In this document: one piece after another, positions 37,854 through 47,928 of the stretch
Layout: the number at the start of each line of letters is the position of its first letter
Position numbering within the stretch: the stretch's first letter is position 1
From: Candidatus Streptomyces philanthi
GTDB lineage: Bacteria; Actinomycetota; Actinomycetes; Streptomycetales; Streptomycetaceae
Length of the DNA stretch: 64,000 bases
Direction: 5' to 3'
NCBI GenBank assembly: GCA_018114805.1
Contig: CP073042.1
Location: 124,001-188,000, forward strand
Program-made: the position numbers and the translations under genes
The notes under the pieces: model-generated
The model's input: the letters and a program-made list of their open reading frames with translations, nothing else
What the model was told of the DNA's origin: nothing
The model's database searches: none

Positions 37854-38837
37854 TCAGGCGCGGCGGTGGTGGCGGGTGAACTCCTTCTCGGGCTCGGAGA
37901 GGTAGCGCCAGGGCCGGACCGTGTAGGCGCCGTCGAGCATCCGGAAGACGCGCCGGATGGTGTGCCGCTCGTCGGCCAGCGCCAGGGCCATGGCGAAGAC
38001 ATTGAAGTCGTACTGCCAACCCGGGCGGAACGCGTAGGCGGGGTGGAGGATCTGTGGTCGATGGCGCGTCGCAACTCGTCCTGGATCTCGGGGGTTGCGA
38101 GGCACCCACCGTCGTCCGCCTCGATCCAGTCGTGGATGTGCGCCATGACGATCACGCAGCCGAGACGATGCCCGCGCGGCGCACGGGCGAGCGCGGCACG
38201 GGCGAAGGCCAACGCCTGGCCGGGGGCGCCGCCCCAACGGGGTTGCAGGTGCGACAGCCACTCCAGGCGGCTCTCCAGGTCCAGCGGATCGAGGTGCAGG
38301 GCGTCCGCCAGTCGGGCCTCGTTGACCTCGGCGCCCAGCGACATGCCCCGGCCCAGGGCGAGGAGGCGGCCCCACGGGGTGACCCAGTCCGGCCGTAACT
38401 CGACGGCTTCGAGGAGGTATTCCTCGGCGATACGCAGCCGCCGGAAGAAGGTCCGCCGCTGTTCCGGCGTGACGTTCACGGCGAGGTCGGCGGTGCGTGC
38501 CTCCCAGCCCCAGGCGACGTACCGCGCCCCGGTGATGAGCAGGGCCGACGCGCGGTGTATCCGGCTCGTCCTCGATGGCCTGGCCGATCGAGTCCTGCAC
38601 ACCGTCCACCTCGGCCAGTTCGAGGGGGACCTGGTGGTTGTGGCCGAGATCGACCAGGGGCAGCGTCGCCGTCAGCGCCGGCCAGTCCCTCGCCCGCGCC
38701 GCCTCCACCAGGGCCAGCACGCGCGCGTCCCCGAGCGCGCGCAGACTGTACACCTGGCTCCGGCGCCCGCGCGGGGCGGGGAGGGCGTGCGGGTCCGCCG
38801 GTCTCTGCGCGCTCCTGCCGAACAGCCTGCCCACCAT
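37854..38837 (-). pseudogene. Helical repeat-like protein of unknown function, two frameshifts
   Basis: No family is recognised with confidence. The protein is rich in amphipathic helices reminiscent of TPR repeats: YSLRALGDARVLALVEAARA, RLRIAEEYLLEAVELRPDWV, then WGRLLALGRGMSLG and AHIHDWIEADDGG. The frame changes near 38565 and near 38060; the last part is PGWQYDFNVFAMALALADER through TRHHRRA to TGA 37854. ATG 38837 begins MVGRLFGRSAQRPADPHALP. A TTA codon (plus-strand 38396-38398) suggests bldA dependence. No signal peptide is visible, so it is probably cytosolic. Confidence 0.6.
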
Positions 38838-39292
38838 GCCGCGCCCCCCGACTCAGCGTGATCATTCGACCGCAGCATAAGCGAGATCGAGGACGCGACC
38901 TCCCCACGGTTTTCACTATTGCCGCACAGTTCCAACCCACGCGGGGGCACCCCCGGAGCCGGGTGCGCGACCCGCCAGCACCACGGCTCACAGCGGCTGT
39001 TGACACCCCGCCCCGGCCGCCGCCCGATCCGCGGCGGTTCGCCCGACCCCGTCCGTCCCGCCCGGCCCTCTCGATCCGTCCGGCCCACTCGGCCCGGCCC
39101 CGGCGTTCGTCGGCCAACCGGTCGCGTACTCCACGCCACACGTGTCCATCGCGCCCCACCCGAGACGGCGTCCGGGCAGGATGGTGGCGGATCGGACGGG
39201 ACGTCGGACACGGTCCGCGGCCTGTCCGGTGGCAGGCAGCCGGTCCGGCGTTCCGCTCGCGGTCTCAGCGGCGTGGAAGGGAGTGCCCAGCG
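38838..39292. other. Intergenic region between divergent genes
   Basis: No gene is supported in these 455 bases. The first 100 bases (38840-38940), next to the unknown helical-protein gene, are less GC-rich (TGATCATTCG, GCATAAGCG) and probably hold its promoter. The rest is high-GC with no hairpin that I trust. Confidence 0.45.
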
Positions 39293-40828
39293 GTGGACGC
39301 GGTTGATCCTGACGTCGGGGCAGCCGGCGCGGGGCGGACTCGTCCGTCGGCCGGGACGTGGTGATCGTCGGCGGCGGGGCGGCCGGCACCAGCGTGTTGG
39401 TGCAGTTGGTCGACGCCCTCTCGCGTGCCTCGGGCCCGGGTGGGGCCGGGGCGCGCGCCGTGCGGTCCGTGCGCGTGGTGGACCCCGTCCGATGGGCTGG
39501 GGTCTGGCCTTCGGCGACAGCGATCCGCTGCTGATGTGCAACAGCGCGGTGGACCTCAACTCCGTGCGCGCGGCGCCCCCGGGACTTCGAGGACCATCTG
39601 CGGCGGCGCGGCTGGACGGGGCGGGCCGAGGAGTGCGTGCCGAGGTCGTGGATGGCCGAGTACTGCCACGCCCGCTCCACCGAGGCCCGCGCGCGGGCCG
39701 CCACGCACGGCGTGGGCGTGGACCAGCTGTCGGGCGACGGTCCGCGCGCTGGAGGTACGGGCCGACGGCTACCGGGTGCTGCTGTCCGACGGCCGACGTC
39801 TTCGCGCCGACGACGTGGTGGTCTGCACGGGCGTGCGCCGTCCCCGCGTTCCGGACGGGTTCGCCGCCTGGCAGGACCACCCCCGCTATCTGGACAGCCC
39901 GTACCCGAGCACCCGGCTGCGCGAGGCGCTGGGCCAGCGCCCGGGCCGGGTCCTGGTGTTGGGCACGCACCAAAGCGCCGTCGAAGCCGCGCTGCTGCTG
40001 TGCCGGGACGGCCACCGGACCACGTTGACCTCGCCTTCAGGCCAACTGCCCGCGGTGCGTACCGCGCTGGCCGCTCCCCCGCACGCCTTTCCGGCGCTGG
40101 ACCGCGTCGCGGACCTCGACCCCGCCGACCCGCTCCTGGGCGATCGGCTCCTGCGCCACACGGTGGAGGCGGTCCGGTCGGTCTCGCCGCTCCCCTGGCG
40201 ACGGCAGGTCTCCACAGCCGCCGTCCCCGTGCGGCGGTTGCGTGAGGAGACGGCGCTCGCCGAGGCCGGCGCCTGCCACTGGGCTCGGGTGTGCGCCCCG
40301 CTGATAGACGCCACCATCGCGCTCGGTGGCGCGCTGTCCGACGAGCGGCGGCGCGCGCTCATGGCCCGCTTCGCGCCGTTCGTCAACCGCTACGTGACCG
40401 CGTTGGCCCTGGTCAACGCCCGTCGGCTGGTGGCGCACTGCGACGCCGGGCGGCTGCGCGTGGCGGCCGGCTACCCGCGCGCCGTCTCGTACGCTGACGG
40501 GCGCTGGCGCGTGCGGTGGCCCGACTCCACCGTGCGGGAGTACGACCACGTCGTCAACGCCACCGGTTTCCACCCGCCGCGACCGCACTGGGACGGCGCC
40601 ACCGGGACGTTGCACCTAGAGGCGCCGCCCGCGTCGGCCACCGCCCTTGACCACCTCGCGGCCGACCTCCGCGTGCGCGCCGCCCCGGGCGCCGCGCCGG
40701 AGCGGGTGTGGATCGTGGGCGTGGGCACCCACCTGCGCATCCCGTTCGCCAACCACCTGAACAACGTCGTACGCCAGGCCGACGAGGTCACCGGCCACCT
40801 GCTCCGGCCGCCCAATTCGCCGACGTAG
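39293..40828 (+). pseudogene. FAD/NAD(P)-binding protein (NAD_binding_9 type), several frameshifts
   Basis: A flavoprotein of unknown substrate in the NAD_binding_9 family. The dinucleotide motif is VVIVGGGAAGTSVLVQLVDA, followed after a shift near 39495 by PMGWGLAFGDSDPLLMCNSA, the family hallmark. More shifts occur near 39580 and 39740. From RADGYRVLLSDGRRLRADDV the frame is clean to TAG 40828, with VLVLGTHQSAVEAALLL and HVVNATGFHPP (an ATG motif). GTG 39293 has GGAAGGGAG eight bases upstream, but even the first 20 codons need a shift near 39345 to reach the FAD motif. Related to lysine/ornithine-hydroxylase-like enzymes only in fold. Confidence 0.75.
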
Positions 40829-40878
40829 CCGCATTTCCGGGCCGTGGCCGCTTTGAAACCTCTTTGTCCGTTAAGAAG

Positions 40879-40907
40879 TTGACACATATGGGTTTCGTGT
40901 GAAGATC
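40879..40907 (+). promoter_or_regulatory. Candidate promoter of the secreted FG-GAP protein gene
   Basis: A consensus TTGACA (40879-40884) is followed after 17 bases by AAGATC, a weak -10 box, in a relatively AT-rich stretch. The start codon is 71 bases downstream. Confidence 0.45.
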
Positions 40908-40977
40908 AAGGCGATATCGCAACCGCCGGGGTGCCAGCGCCCTCGGCTCTTGTCACCTTCGTTGGGGGAAAGCACAC

Positions 40978-41912
40978 ATGACCTACCGCTTCGGCCATCG
41001 CACCGGTCGGGTCCTGACGGGCCTCGCGACCGTGTTGACGGCCACTGCCCTGACCGGCACCACCACGTCAGCGGCCACCCACGACCCGGCGCCCGTGTCC
41101 GCCGCGGTCCAGGAGGCGACCTCGTCCGTCGCCGCCGCCCCGGACGCCAAGCAGGGCATCCGCGCCGCCCGCTCGGCCGCCCCGCTGCTGCCGGTGACGG
41201 CCGTCACCCGGTCCGGCGTCCTGTACTGGTACTGGCACCAACGGCCGCGGGGGCCTGGACCCGCGCGAGCGCTTCGAGGGGAGCTGGGCGGGCGTCAACG
41301 CCGCGTCCCAGGTCGACATGCACAGCAACGGCGCGTCGGCCGGCCTGTACGCACGGGGCTACGACAGAAGGCTCGTGTACACCGACAGCAACGGCGTCCA
41401 GCGCGATCTCGGGCGGGGCTGGGACAAGTACAACGCCCTCTTCTCGCCCGGCAACCTCGGCGGCACGTCACGGTCGGACCTCCTGACCCGAGACGGCGGC
41501 GGCACGCTGTGGCTGCACCCGGGAAAGTCCGACGGCACCCTGTCCGCCCGCAAGAAGGTCGGCCCGCGCTGGAACCAGTACACCCAGCTCGCCGGCCAGC
41601 ACGACCTGACCGGTGACGGCCGCCCCGACATCGTGGCGCGTGACCGCTCCGGCGGGCTCTGGACTCTACAAGGGCACGGGAGACGTCGCCAAGCCGTTCA
41701 CCACCCGCAGCAAGATCGGCTCCGGTTGGAACGCCTACAACCACCTCGTCTCCACCGGGGACGTCAACGGCGACGGTCGCACCGACCTGCTCGCCCGGGA
41801 CACGGCCGGCGCCCTGTGGCTGTACAAGGGCACGGGCAAGGCGTCCGCGCCGTACCAGAAGAAGACCAAGATCGGCAACGCCGGCTGGAACCAGTACGCG
41901 CAGATCTTCTGA
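40978..41912 (+). pseudogene. Secreted FG-GAP/VCBS repeat protein, two frameshifts
   Basis: A signal peptide (VLTGLATVLTATALTGTTTS) leads into a beta-propeller made of VCBS/FG-GAP repeats with calcium-binding loops: DLTGDGRPDIVARDRSGGLW and DVNGDGRTDLLARDTAGALW, each followed by LYKGTG and an aromatic GWNxY repeat end (GWNAYNHLVS, GWNQYAQIF). Frames change near 41247 and near 41660. In Streptomyces such domains are usually tails of secreted enzymes, but here no catalytic domain precedes them. It probably binds extracellular polymers or cell walls. TGA 41912 is followed by a strong terminator. Confidence 0.82.
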
Positions 41913-41930
41913 CCGCCGGCCAGCACGTGA

Positions 41931-41959
41931 GGACCGCCCGGCGCCCAGCCGGGCGGTCC
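41931..41959 (+). terminator. Hairpin terminator after the FG-GAP protein gene
   Basis: A perfect 12-bp stem (41931-41942 with 41948-41959) closes a 5-base loop, 18 bases after the stop codon. Confidence 0.85.
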
Positions 41960-42444
41960 ACCGACCGGAGGGCGGAACGACGGCGGGGGCATGCCTCGCG
42001 GTCGTCCCGGCCTCCGGCAGATCACGGGGAGAGCGCGACACCGAGCACCGTCCGCTCAAACACCGACCTGCTGGCGACCGTGGCGCCCGTCGTGCCAGGC
42101 AACGGTTCCAGATGGCGGTCGACCGCCATACTTCCGCGGGAGAACGAGCGGGACCACGTCGCCACGGTGGCCAGGGGAGCCGCAACGCGCGGGTCGGCGG
42201 CCGGCTCCGGCGACAGTCGGACGTCGAGCGGGCGGGCCGTCACGATCTCCCGTGCCGCCCCGGCCGGCCGGGCCGGCCATCGGCTGGGCCCCTGTCCGGG
42301 GCCGCCCCGAACCGGGCCCCGGGGCGGGCCTCGGGTAGCGTCGGATCATCGCACCGCACGGCCCGGTCGGGCCGGATCGCGCACCCGTGCGCGGCGCCCT
42401 GCCGCGCGGGGTGGTGCGCGCGGAGTTGAGCCAAGGAGCGAGCG
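41960..42444. other. Intergenic region with a possible gene remnant on the minus strand
   Basis: A minus-strand open frame at 42243-42022 encodes 73 residues with protein-like composition (TARPLDVRLSPEPAADPRVA, then APLATVATWSRSFSRGS). It has no good start or ribosome site, and the rest of a larger gene is missing, so it may be a decayed fragment. Nothing else is recognisable in this region. Confidence 0.3.
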
Positions 42445-43195
42445 ATGGACCAGGTCACGGTGGTAACGGGCGGCAGCAGGGGCATCGGCGCGGCCGTAGC
42501 CGTACGGCTGGCGCGGGCGGGGCACCACATCGCCATCGGCTTCGAACGCGCCACGGACGCCGCCGACGCCACAGCGGCCACGGTCCGCGCGCAGGGCGTG
42601 CGGTGCGTGACCGTACGGGCCGACACGAGCGACGCCGAGCAGGTCGACGCGCTGTTCGAGGCGGCACGCGCGGAGTTGGGCGCCGTCACCGGGCTGGTGA
42701 ACAACGCCGGGATCACGGGCCTGCTCGGCCGCTTCACGGAGACCTCGCCCGAGGCCATGCGGCGGGTCATCGACGTCAACGTGACCGGCGCGCTCCTGTA
42801 CGCCCGCCGGGCCGCCCGCGAGATGTCCACCCGGCACGGCGGCGCGGGCGGTGCCATCGTCAACGTCTCCTCGTCCAGCGCCACCACGGGCAGCCCCGGC
42901 GAGTACGTGCACTAACTACGCGGCGAGCAAGGCGGCCGTTGACGCGATGACGGTGGGCCTGTCCAAGGAACTGGCCGCGGAGGGCATCCGGGTCAACTCC
43001 GTACAGCCGGGCATGACCGTCACCGACATCCACGCCTCGATGGGCGACCCCGAGCGGCCGTGGCGCGCGGCGGACCGGGTGCCGATGGGTCGTCCCGGTG
43101 AGCCGGAGGAGATCGCCGGCGCCATCGCGTGGCTGCTCTCGGCCGATGCCTCCTACACCAGCGGTCCGGTCCTGCGCATCGCCGGGGGCCTGTGA
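42445..43195 (+). pseudogene. SDR-family oxidoreductase, 4-bp duplication at the active site
   Basis: A short-chain dehydrogenase resembling glucose 1-dehydrogenase or 3-oxoacyl-ACP reductase-like enzymes. The cofactor motif is TGGSRGIGAAVA, then LVNNAGITG and IVNVSSSSATTGSPGEYVH. At 42909-42918 the bases ACTA occur twice in succession, which creates TAA right after EYVH. Removing one copy gives YAASK, the catalytic Tyr-x-x-x-Lys, and the frame then runs through GIRVNSVQPGMTVTDIH to TGA 43195. The length is one base over a multiple of three, as expected. Confidence 0.85.
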
Positions 43196-43225
43196 CCTCG
43201 CGATCTGCCGGGGCCTGGCGGCCCG

Positions 43226-43624
43226 TCAGTCGTCGGCACGGCCGAGTGTCCGCATGATCTCCTGGACGTTGCCGTACCGCCTGCCGTCGGGCAGTTCGGC
43301 CGCCGTGTCGATGAGTCGATCCGGCGCGTGGTGCTCGCGCAGCGTGTCGAGCACCTTCGTGCGGTCGGCCTGGTAGACGCTCCGTCCCAGGTGCTGGGCC
43401 AGCTCCGTGCGGAGTTCGACGTCCTCGGGGGTCATGCCGGGCGGCGTTGTCCCGGAGCGCGCGGTGTACGGCGAGCGGCTGGCGGCGGGCTGGTCCTCGC
43501 CCGGCGGCTCGGGTTCGAGCTCCTCCTGGGCGCGGGTGGAGTGGCCGCCCTTCAGCTCGCCCTGCATGCGCTTCTTGAGCTCGTCGTCGTGGAGCGGGCC
43601 GGTCTTGTTCTCGTGAGCGTTCAT
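43226..43624 (-). CDS. DUF2795 domain protein
   Basis: A 132-residue hydrophilic protein. The first half is charged and disordered-looking (HDDELKKRMQGELKGGHSTR, then Pro-rich). The second half (about residues 68-130) matches DUF2795: ELRTELAQHLGRSVYQADRT followed by KVLDTLREHHAPD. The function of the domain is unknown. GGAAG precedes ATG 43624. It is a monocistronic gene convergent with the SDR. Confidence 0.75.
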   Translation of the reverse strand: MNAHENKTGPLHDDELKKRMQGELKGGHSTRAQEELEPEPPGEDQPAASRSPYTARSGTTPPGMTPEDVELRTELAQHLGRSVYQADRTKVLDTLREHHAPDRLIDTAAELPDGRRYGNVQEIMRTLGRADD

Positions 43625-43905
43625 GGGACTTCCTCGGGGCCTGGCGCCCGAAGGACGCCTGGCAGGGTCGCGCCGTGCGGTGGGTCTTCCCCCGTGTTCG
43701 TGTGTTTGGCCCGGGTTCCCCGCACGGCCCGGGTGACACGCGGGCGGTGGATGCCGGCCGTACGAGCCCGCGAGGCGGCCCGCGGCCCCGGCGGGGATCG
43801 CCCGTAGGGGTGCTGCGGCGATTTCGCCCGCCCGGGGTCTACCCAGCGGTAACCCTTGCTGACATCCTGTCCAGCAACTCCCGCCGCGGAAGAAACGGAG
43901 CCCCC

Positions 43906-44835
43906 ATGGCCGAGACGATCTACTTCGCCCATGACACCGCCACCGGCACCGTGCCCCTCGACATCTCGTACGAGCGGCGGGGCACGGGGCCGCCGGTGGT
44001 CCTGCTGCACGGGGTCGCGCACCACTGGCAGGCCTGGGAGCCGGTGCTCGGCATCCTCGCCGCGCAGCGCGAGGTGATCGCCGTCGATCTGCCGGGCTTC
44101 GGCGCGTCGGCGCCGCTGCCCGCCAGCGTCGGCTATGACCTGGGCGGCGTGGTCGGGGTGTTGGCGCGGCTCTTCCGGGAGTTGGGCGTGGAGCGACCGC
44201 ACGTGGTGGGCAACTCCCTGGGCGGACTCCTGGCGCTCGAACTGGGCCGCACCGGCCACGCGCGCACCGTCACCGCCCTCTCCCCAGCCGGGTTCTGGAA
44301 CAAGGCCGAGCGGCGCTACGGCTTCGGCGTGCTCCGCGTGATGCACCGCAGCGCCCGCGCCATGTCGGACTCCTTCGTCGCCCGGGTGGCGCGGACGCCG
44401 GCGGGCCGGGCCGCGCTGGTCGGCGCCGTCTACGCCCGGCCGGGCAAGCGCGCGCCGGAGCGCGTGGTCGCCGAGGCCCGGGCGATGCGCGAGGGAGCGG
44501 GGTTCGCGCCCACCCTGGCCGCTGGACGCGCGATGCGCTTCGCCGACGACCTGCGCGACATCCCCGTCACCATCGCCTGGGGCACCGCCGACCGGGTCCT
44601 GCTCCCCCGGCAGGGGCTACGCGCCAAGCGCGTCATCCCCGGGGCCCGGCTGATCCGCCTGCCGCGCTGTGGCCACGTGCCGATGAACGACGATCCGGCG
44701 CTGGTCTCCCGGGTCATCCTGGACGCGACCGCGACCGCGTCCACCCCAGCCACCGCCACAGCCGGTGCCCCCGCCACGAACGCGGCGACCAGCCGAGGGG
44801 CGGACGGCGCCGGCGCGTTGAGCGCCGCGCCCTGA
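43906..44835 (+). CDS. Alpha/beta fold hydrolase
   Basis: A 309-residue serine hydrolase. PPVVLLHGVAHHWQAWEP is the HG oxyanion motif, VVGNSLGGLLALELGR carries the nucleophile Ser (near residue 105), GTADRVLLPRQG the acid, and CGHVPMNDDP the catalytic His. The C-terminal 35 residues are an Ala/Thr-rich tail. GGAG in AACGGAGCCCCC precedes ATG 43906. The substrate cannot be told; epoxide hydrolase or esterase activity is possible. Confidence 0.88.
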   Translation: MAETIYFAHDTATGTVPLDISYERRGTGPPVVLLHGVAHHWQAWEPVLGILAAQREVIAVDLPGFGASAPLPASVGYDLGGVVGVLARLFRELGVERPHVVGNSLGGLLALELGRTGHARTVTALSPAGFWNKAERRYGFGVLRVMHRSARAMSDSFVARVARTPAGRAALVGAVYARPGKRAPERVVAEARAMREGAGFAPTLAAGRAMRFADDLRDIPVTIAWGTADRVLLPRQGLRAKRVIPGARLIRLPRCGHVPMNDDPALVSRVILDATATASTPATATAGAPATNAATSRGADGAGALSAAP

Positions 44836-44925
44836 CGTCGGGGCCCAACGCGCCGCACGGGGGCGCGGGGCAGTCCGGCGCACCACTGCGACACAGGGGG
44901 CGCCCGGCCGCCGGCCCGGTGGTGG

Positions 44926-45942
44926 TCAGCCCCCGCGCGGGCCGGCGCCGTCCGCCGTACCTCGTCGCGCTGGCGCGGGGGCGTCCGCCGCGACGCCGGG
45001 CGCCCAGGGCGCGCCGGAGGCGACGACCCGCTCGCCCCGGCGCCCGCGCAACCGCGTACCGAGGGCGCCGGAGCCGACGGCGACGCCGGTGCAGACGAGC
45101 AGGCTGCCGGCCGCCTGCGCGGGGCCGTAACAGCCGGCGCCCACGGCCGGCGCCGTGATCGCGGCGGCGACCGGGATCAGGGCGGAGAAGAGCGTGGCCC
45201 GCTCCGGGCCGATCCGTTGCATCCCCCGGTACCAGCAGACGAAGCCGATCACCGTGAAGACCAGGGTCTGCCACAGCAGCGCGGCCCCCTCCCCCGCGTC
45301 GGGCATCTGCAGCCACCCCCCCCCCCGGCCGTCCATGAGGACCGCGAGCACCAGGGCCTCCACGGCCCCGACGGCCGAGGCGGCGGCCGACAGCAGGACG
45401 GGGCCCACGGTGCGCAGCACCGGCAGCGCGGCGAGCGCGAAGACGACCTCGCCGCCGAGCGCCGCCGCGGACCAGGCGATGCCCGGCAGATCCGCCCGGC
45501 CCCAGCCCTGGACGGTGAAGGCGCCCGCCGCGACCAGCAGGGCGCCGCACAGCACCGCGCGGGCGGGGCGCCGGCCGTCTAGCGCCGGGACGAGCACGGC
45601 GACCACCACGGGGGCGCAGCCCACGAAGACGCCGGGCACGGCGGGTTCGGAGGTGCGCTCGGCCGCGAGCACCGCCAGGTTGAAGCCGACCATGCCGACC
45701 CCGGCCAGCCCCGCCAGCCACCCCCACCCGCGCCAGCCCAGCGTCCGCAGCGGCGCGAGGCCGCGGCGCCCGACGAGCGGGAACAGCAGGAGGCTGGCGA
45801 GGCCGTAGCGGATGGCCTGGCCGCCGGCGTGTGGGAAGTCGTTGAGCACGCTGTTGGCGGTGAAGGAGGCGCCGAGCAGCGTGCAGGCGAGGGCGGCGAG
45901 CAGGGCGCCGCGCCGCTGGTGTGCGGAGTCGCTGTGATCCAT
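44926..45942 (-). CDS. EamA-family (DMT) transporter
   Basis: A 338-residue membrane protein of ten hydrophobic segments arranged as two EamA repeats (GALLAALACTLLGASFTANS; LLWQTLVFTVIGFVCWYRGM). The family exports metabolites such as amino acids. A run of cytosines (45318-45329) codes Gly residues and is a potential slippage site, but the frame is intact. ATG 45942 is 47 bases from the divergent MocR-type regulator, which probably controls it. Confidence 0.88.
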   Translation of the reverse strand: MDHSDSAHQRRGALLAALACTLLGASFTANSVLNDFPHAGGQAIRYGLASLLLFPLVGRRGLAPLRTLGWRGWGWLAGLAGVGMVGFNLAVLAAERTSEPAVPGVFVGCAPVVVAVLVPALDGRRPARAVLCGALLVAAGAFTVQGWGRADLPGIAWSAAALGGEVVFALAALPVLRTVGPVLLSAAASAVGAVEALVLAVLMDGRGGGWLQMPDAGEGAALLWQTLVFTVIGFVCWYRGMQRIGPERATLFSALIPVAAAITAPAVGAGCYGPAQAAGSLLVCTGVAVGSGALGTRLRGRRGERVVASGAPWAPGVAADAPAPARRGTADGAGPRGG

Positions 45943-45989
45943 GGGGGTGACGCTAGGCAGTGCGGCGGTACGCCTTAGGGTCCAATCCG

Positions 45990-47616
45990 ATGAGTGATTC
46001 GCAGACCACTTCGTCTCCCGCCGCCGCGCACGGGTGCCCGCCGACCGCACCGCGCCCGTGGGCGGCGCCGGCCCCGACACCGCCCGGGCCCCGCGTGCGG
46101 CCACGCCCGCCTGGGAGTTGTTGCTGCCCACCGTCGCCCTGCCGGCGCGGCAGCGCGGCCGGGCCCTGCAACGCGCGCTACGCGAGGCCATCACCTCGGG
46201 GTGGATCCCGGGCGGCACCCGGCTGCCGGCGAGCCGCGAACTCGCCGCCGACCTCGGGGTCTCGCGCGGCCTGGTCACCGCCGCGTACGAGCAGTTGACC
46301 GCCGAGGGCTACCTGCGCAGCGGCCGGGGGGCGGGCACCTGGGTCAGCGGCCCCGTGCGCTGTGCCGCGCCCGCCGGGCGCGAGCGGGCCGCCGCCGCCC
46401 GTGAGCCGGCGATCGGGTTCCTGCCCGGCACCCCCGACCTGTCGCTGTTCCCGCGCGCGGCGTGGACGGCAGCGCACCGCAGGGCGCTGGCGAGGCTGCC
46501 GCACGAGGCGCTCGGCTACCCCGATGAGCTGCGGGAGGCGCTGGCCGGGCTGCTCACCCGGCGGCGCGGGGTGGTGACCGACCCGGAGCGGATCGTCGTC
46601 TGTTCGGGCGTGGCGCAGGCGTTGACCCTGGTCGGCGCGGTGCTCGCGGGGCGGGGTGACGGGTCATCGCTGGCGGCGGGCGCCGCGCCGGCCCCGGCTC
46701 GCAGCGGCGCGGGCGGTGACCGGTGGGCCGGGGCCGCCGCCGGGGCGGTGGGCGGCGTACGGGGCACCGCCGAGACCCCGACTCGGGGCCAGGACCGCCC
46801 GCGAGTGGCCCTCGAGGACCCGGGCACCGCCGCCTATCGGGGGCTGTTCGCCGCGGTCGGGGTCGATGTGGTGCCGTTGGCGGTGGGTGCCGAGGGCATC
46901 GACCCGGCGGATCTGGCCGCCACCGGGGCGCGCTGCGCGGTCCTGACGCCCTCGCACCAGTTCCCCTCCGGGATCGCCTACTCGGCCCGCCGCCGGCCCG
47001 GCCTGCTCGACTGGGCTCGGGCAGCCGACAGGCTGCTCGTCGAGGACGACTACGACGGGGACTCCCGGTATGACAGGGCGCCGGTGGGCGCGCTCCAGGG
47101 GCTCGACCCCGCGCGGGTGATGTACACCGGTTCGGCCAGCAAGTCCCTGGCGCCGGGGCTGCGGCTCGGCTGGATGGTGGTGCCGCAGGCGCTGGTGGAC
47201 GAGGTGGTGGAGCGCAAGCGGACCATGGACCTCGGCCATCCCGTGTTCGACCAGGCGCTGTTCGCCGATCTGATCGGGCGGGGCGACTACGACCGGCAAC
47301 TGCGCCGCGCTGCCAACGTGCCTACCGCGAGCGGCGCGAGGCGCTGGCCGAGCACTTCCCCGGCACCCGGGTGACCGGCATCGCGGCGGGACTGCACGTC
47401 ATCGCCCAGCTGCCCGAGCGGTACGGCCCCAAGGAGTCGTTCCTGGCGCGGGCCGAGCGCGCGGGGGTGGCGCTCGCCCCGTTGGACGCGTACGCGTGCG
47501 GCACCGCGCCGGAGCCGCACGCCGGCCCCGGAGTGCGCCTCGTGCTCGGCTACGCGCACCCGTCGCCGAGCCGGATCGCCGCCGCCGTACGGCGGTTGCG
47601 TCACCCCGGACGCTGA
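45990..47616 (+). pseudogene. MocR/PdxR-type regulator (GntR HTH fused to aminotransferase fold), frameshifts at both ends
   Basis: The N-terminal GntR winged helix reads LREAITSGWIPGGTRLPAS, RELAADLGVSRGLVTAAYEQ and GYLRSGRGAGTWV. The aminotransferase domain has ALTLVGAVLAGRG, VEDPGTAAYRGLF-like LEDPGTAAYRGLF, LVEDDYDGDSRYD and the PLP lysine in SASKSLAPGLRLGW. The main frame is open from GTG 46034 and ends at about 47310, where a shift gives RERREALAEHFPGTRVTG and the true end at TGA 47616. The likely natural start is ATG 45990 (MSDSQTTSSP), which needs another shift near 46030. It probably uses PLP as a sensor and controls the divergent EamA transporter. Confidence 0.82.
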
Positions 47617-47831
47617 CGCCACCGGGGCCCCGCGCGTCACTGCCGCCCGGCGCCACCGGGCCCGCCCCGCGCGCACCGTGGGCGCGGGGGCAGCGCGCCG
47701 GCGCGTACGGGGTTCGGTACGCGATCCATCCGCGTCCTGTCACAGCGCCCCACGGGCCGTCGCGGGGCGGTCCCATGGGTCGGGCGCGTCGCGGGGCATT
47801 GGCCGGCCTTCGCCCCGTGGAATGACCATTT

Positions 47832-47849
47832 GTTCACCTCGCGTTGGGG
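47832..47849 (+). promoter_or_regulatory. PHO-box-like direct repeat upstream of phoD
   Basis: GTTCACC (47832-47838) and GTTGGGG (47843-47849) are spaced 11 bases apart, start to start, like the direct-repeat units of Streptomyces PhoP boxes (consensus GTTCACC). The first unit is perfect and the second degenerate. It lies 80 bases before phoD, a classic PhoP target. Confidence 0.5.
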
Positions 47850-47928
47850 CTCCGTCCGTATTGCCCAGGAATCCGAGGGCGATACTGCGGTGACAGGCGT
47901 GAAGTACGTGTGGATTGGGAATAGCAGC

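Noticed and set aside
45318..45329. Run of cytosines as a phase-variable tract in the EamA transporter
   Set aside because: The transporter frame is intact across it and all membrane segments line up; the run just codes glycines, and there is no evidence for length variation.
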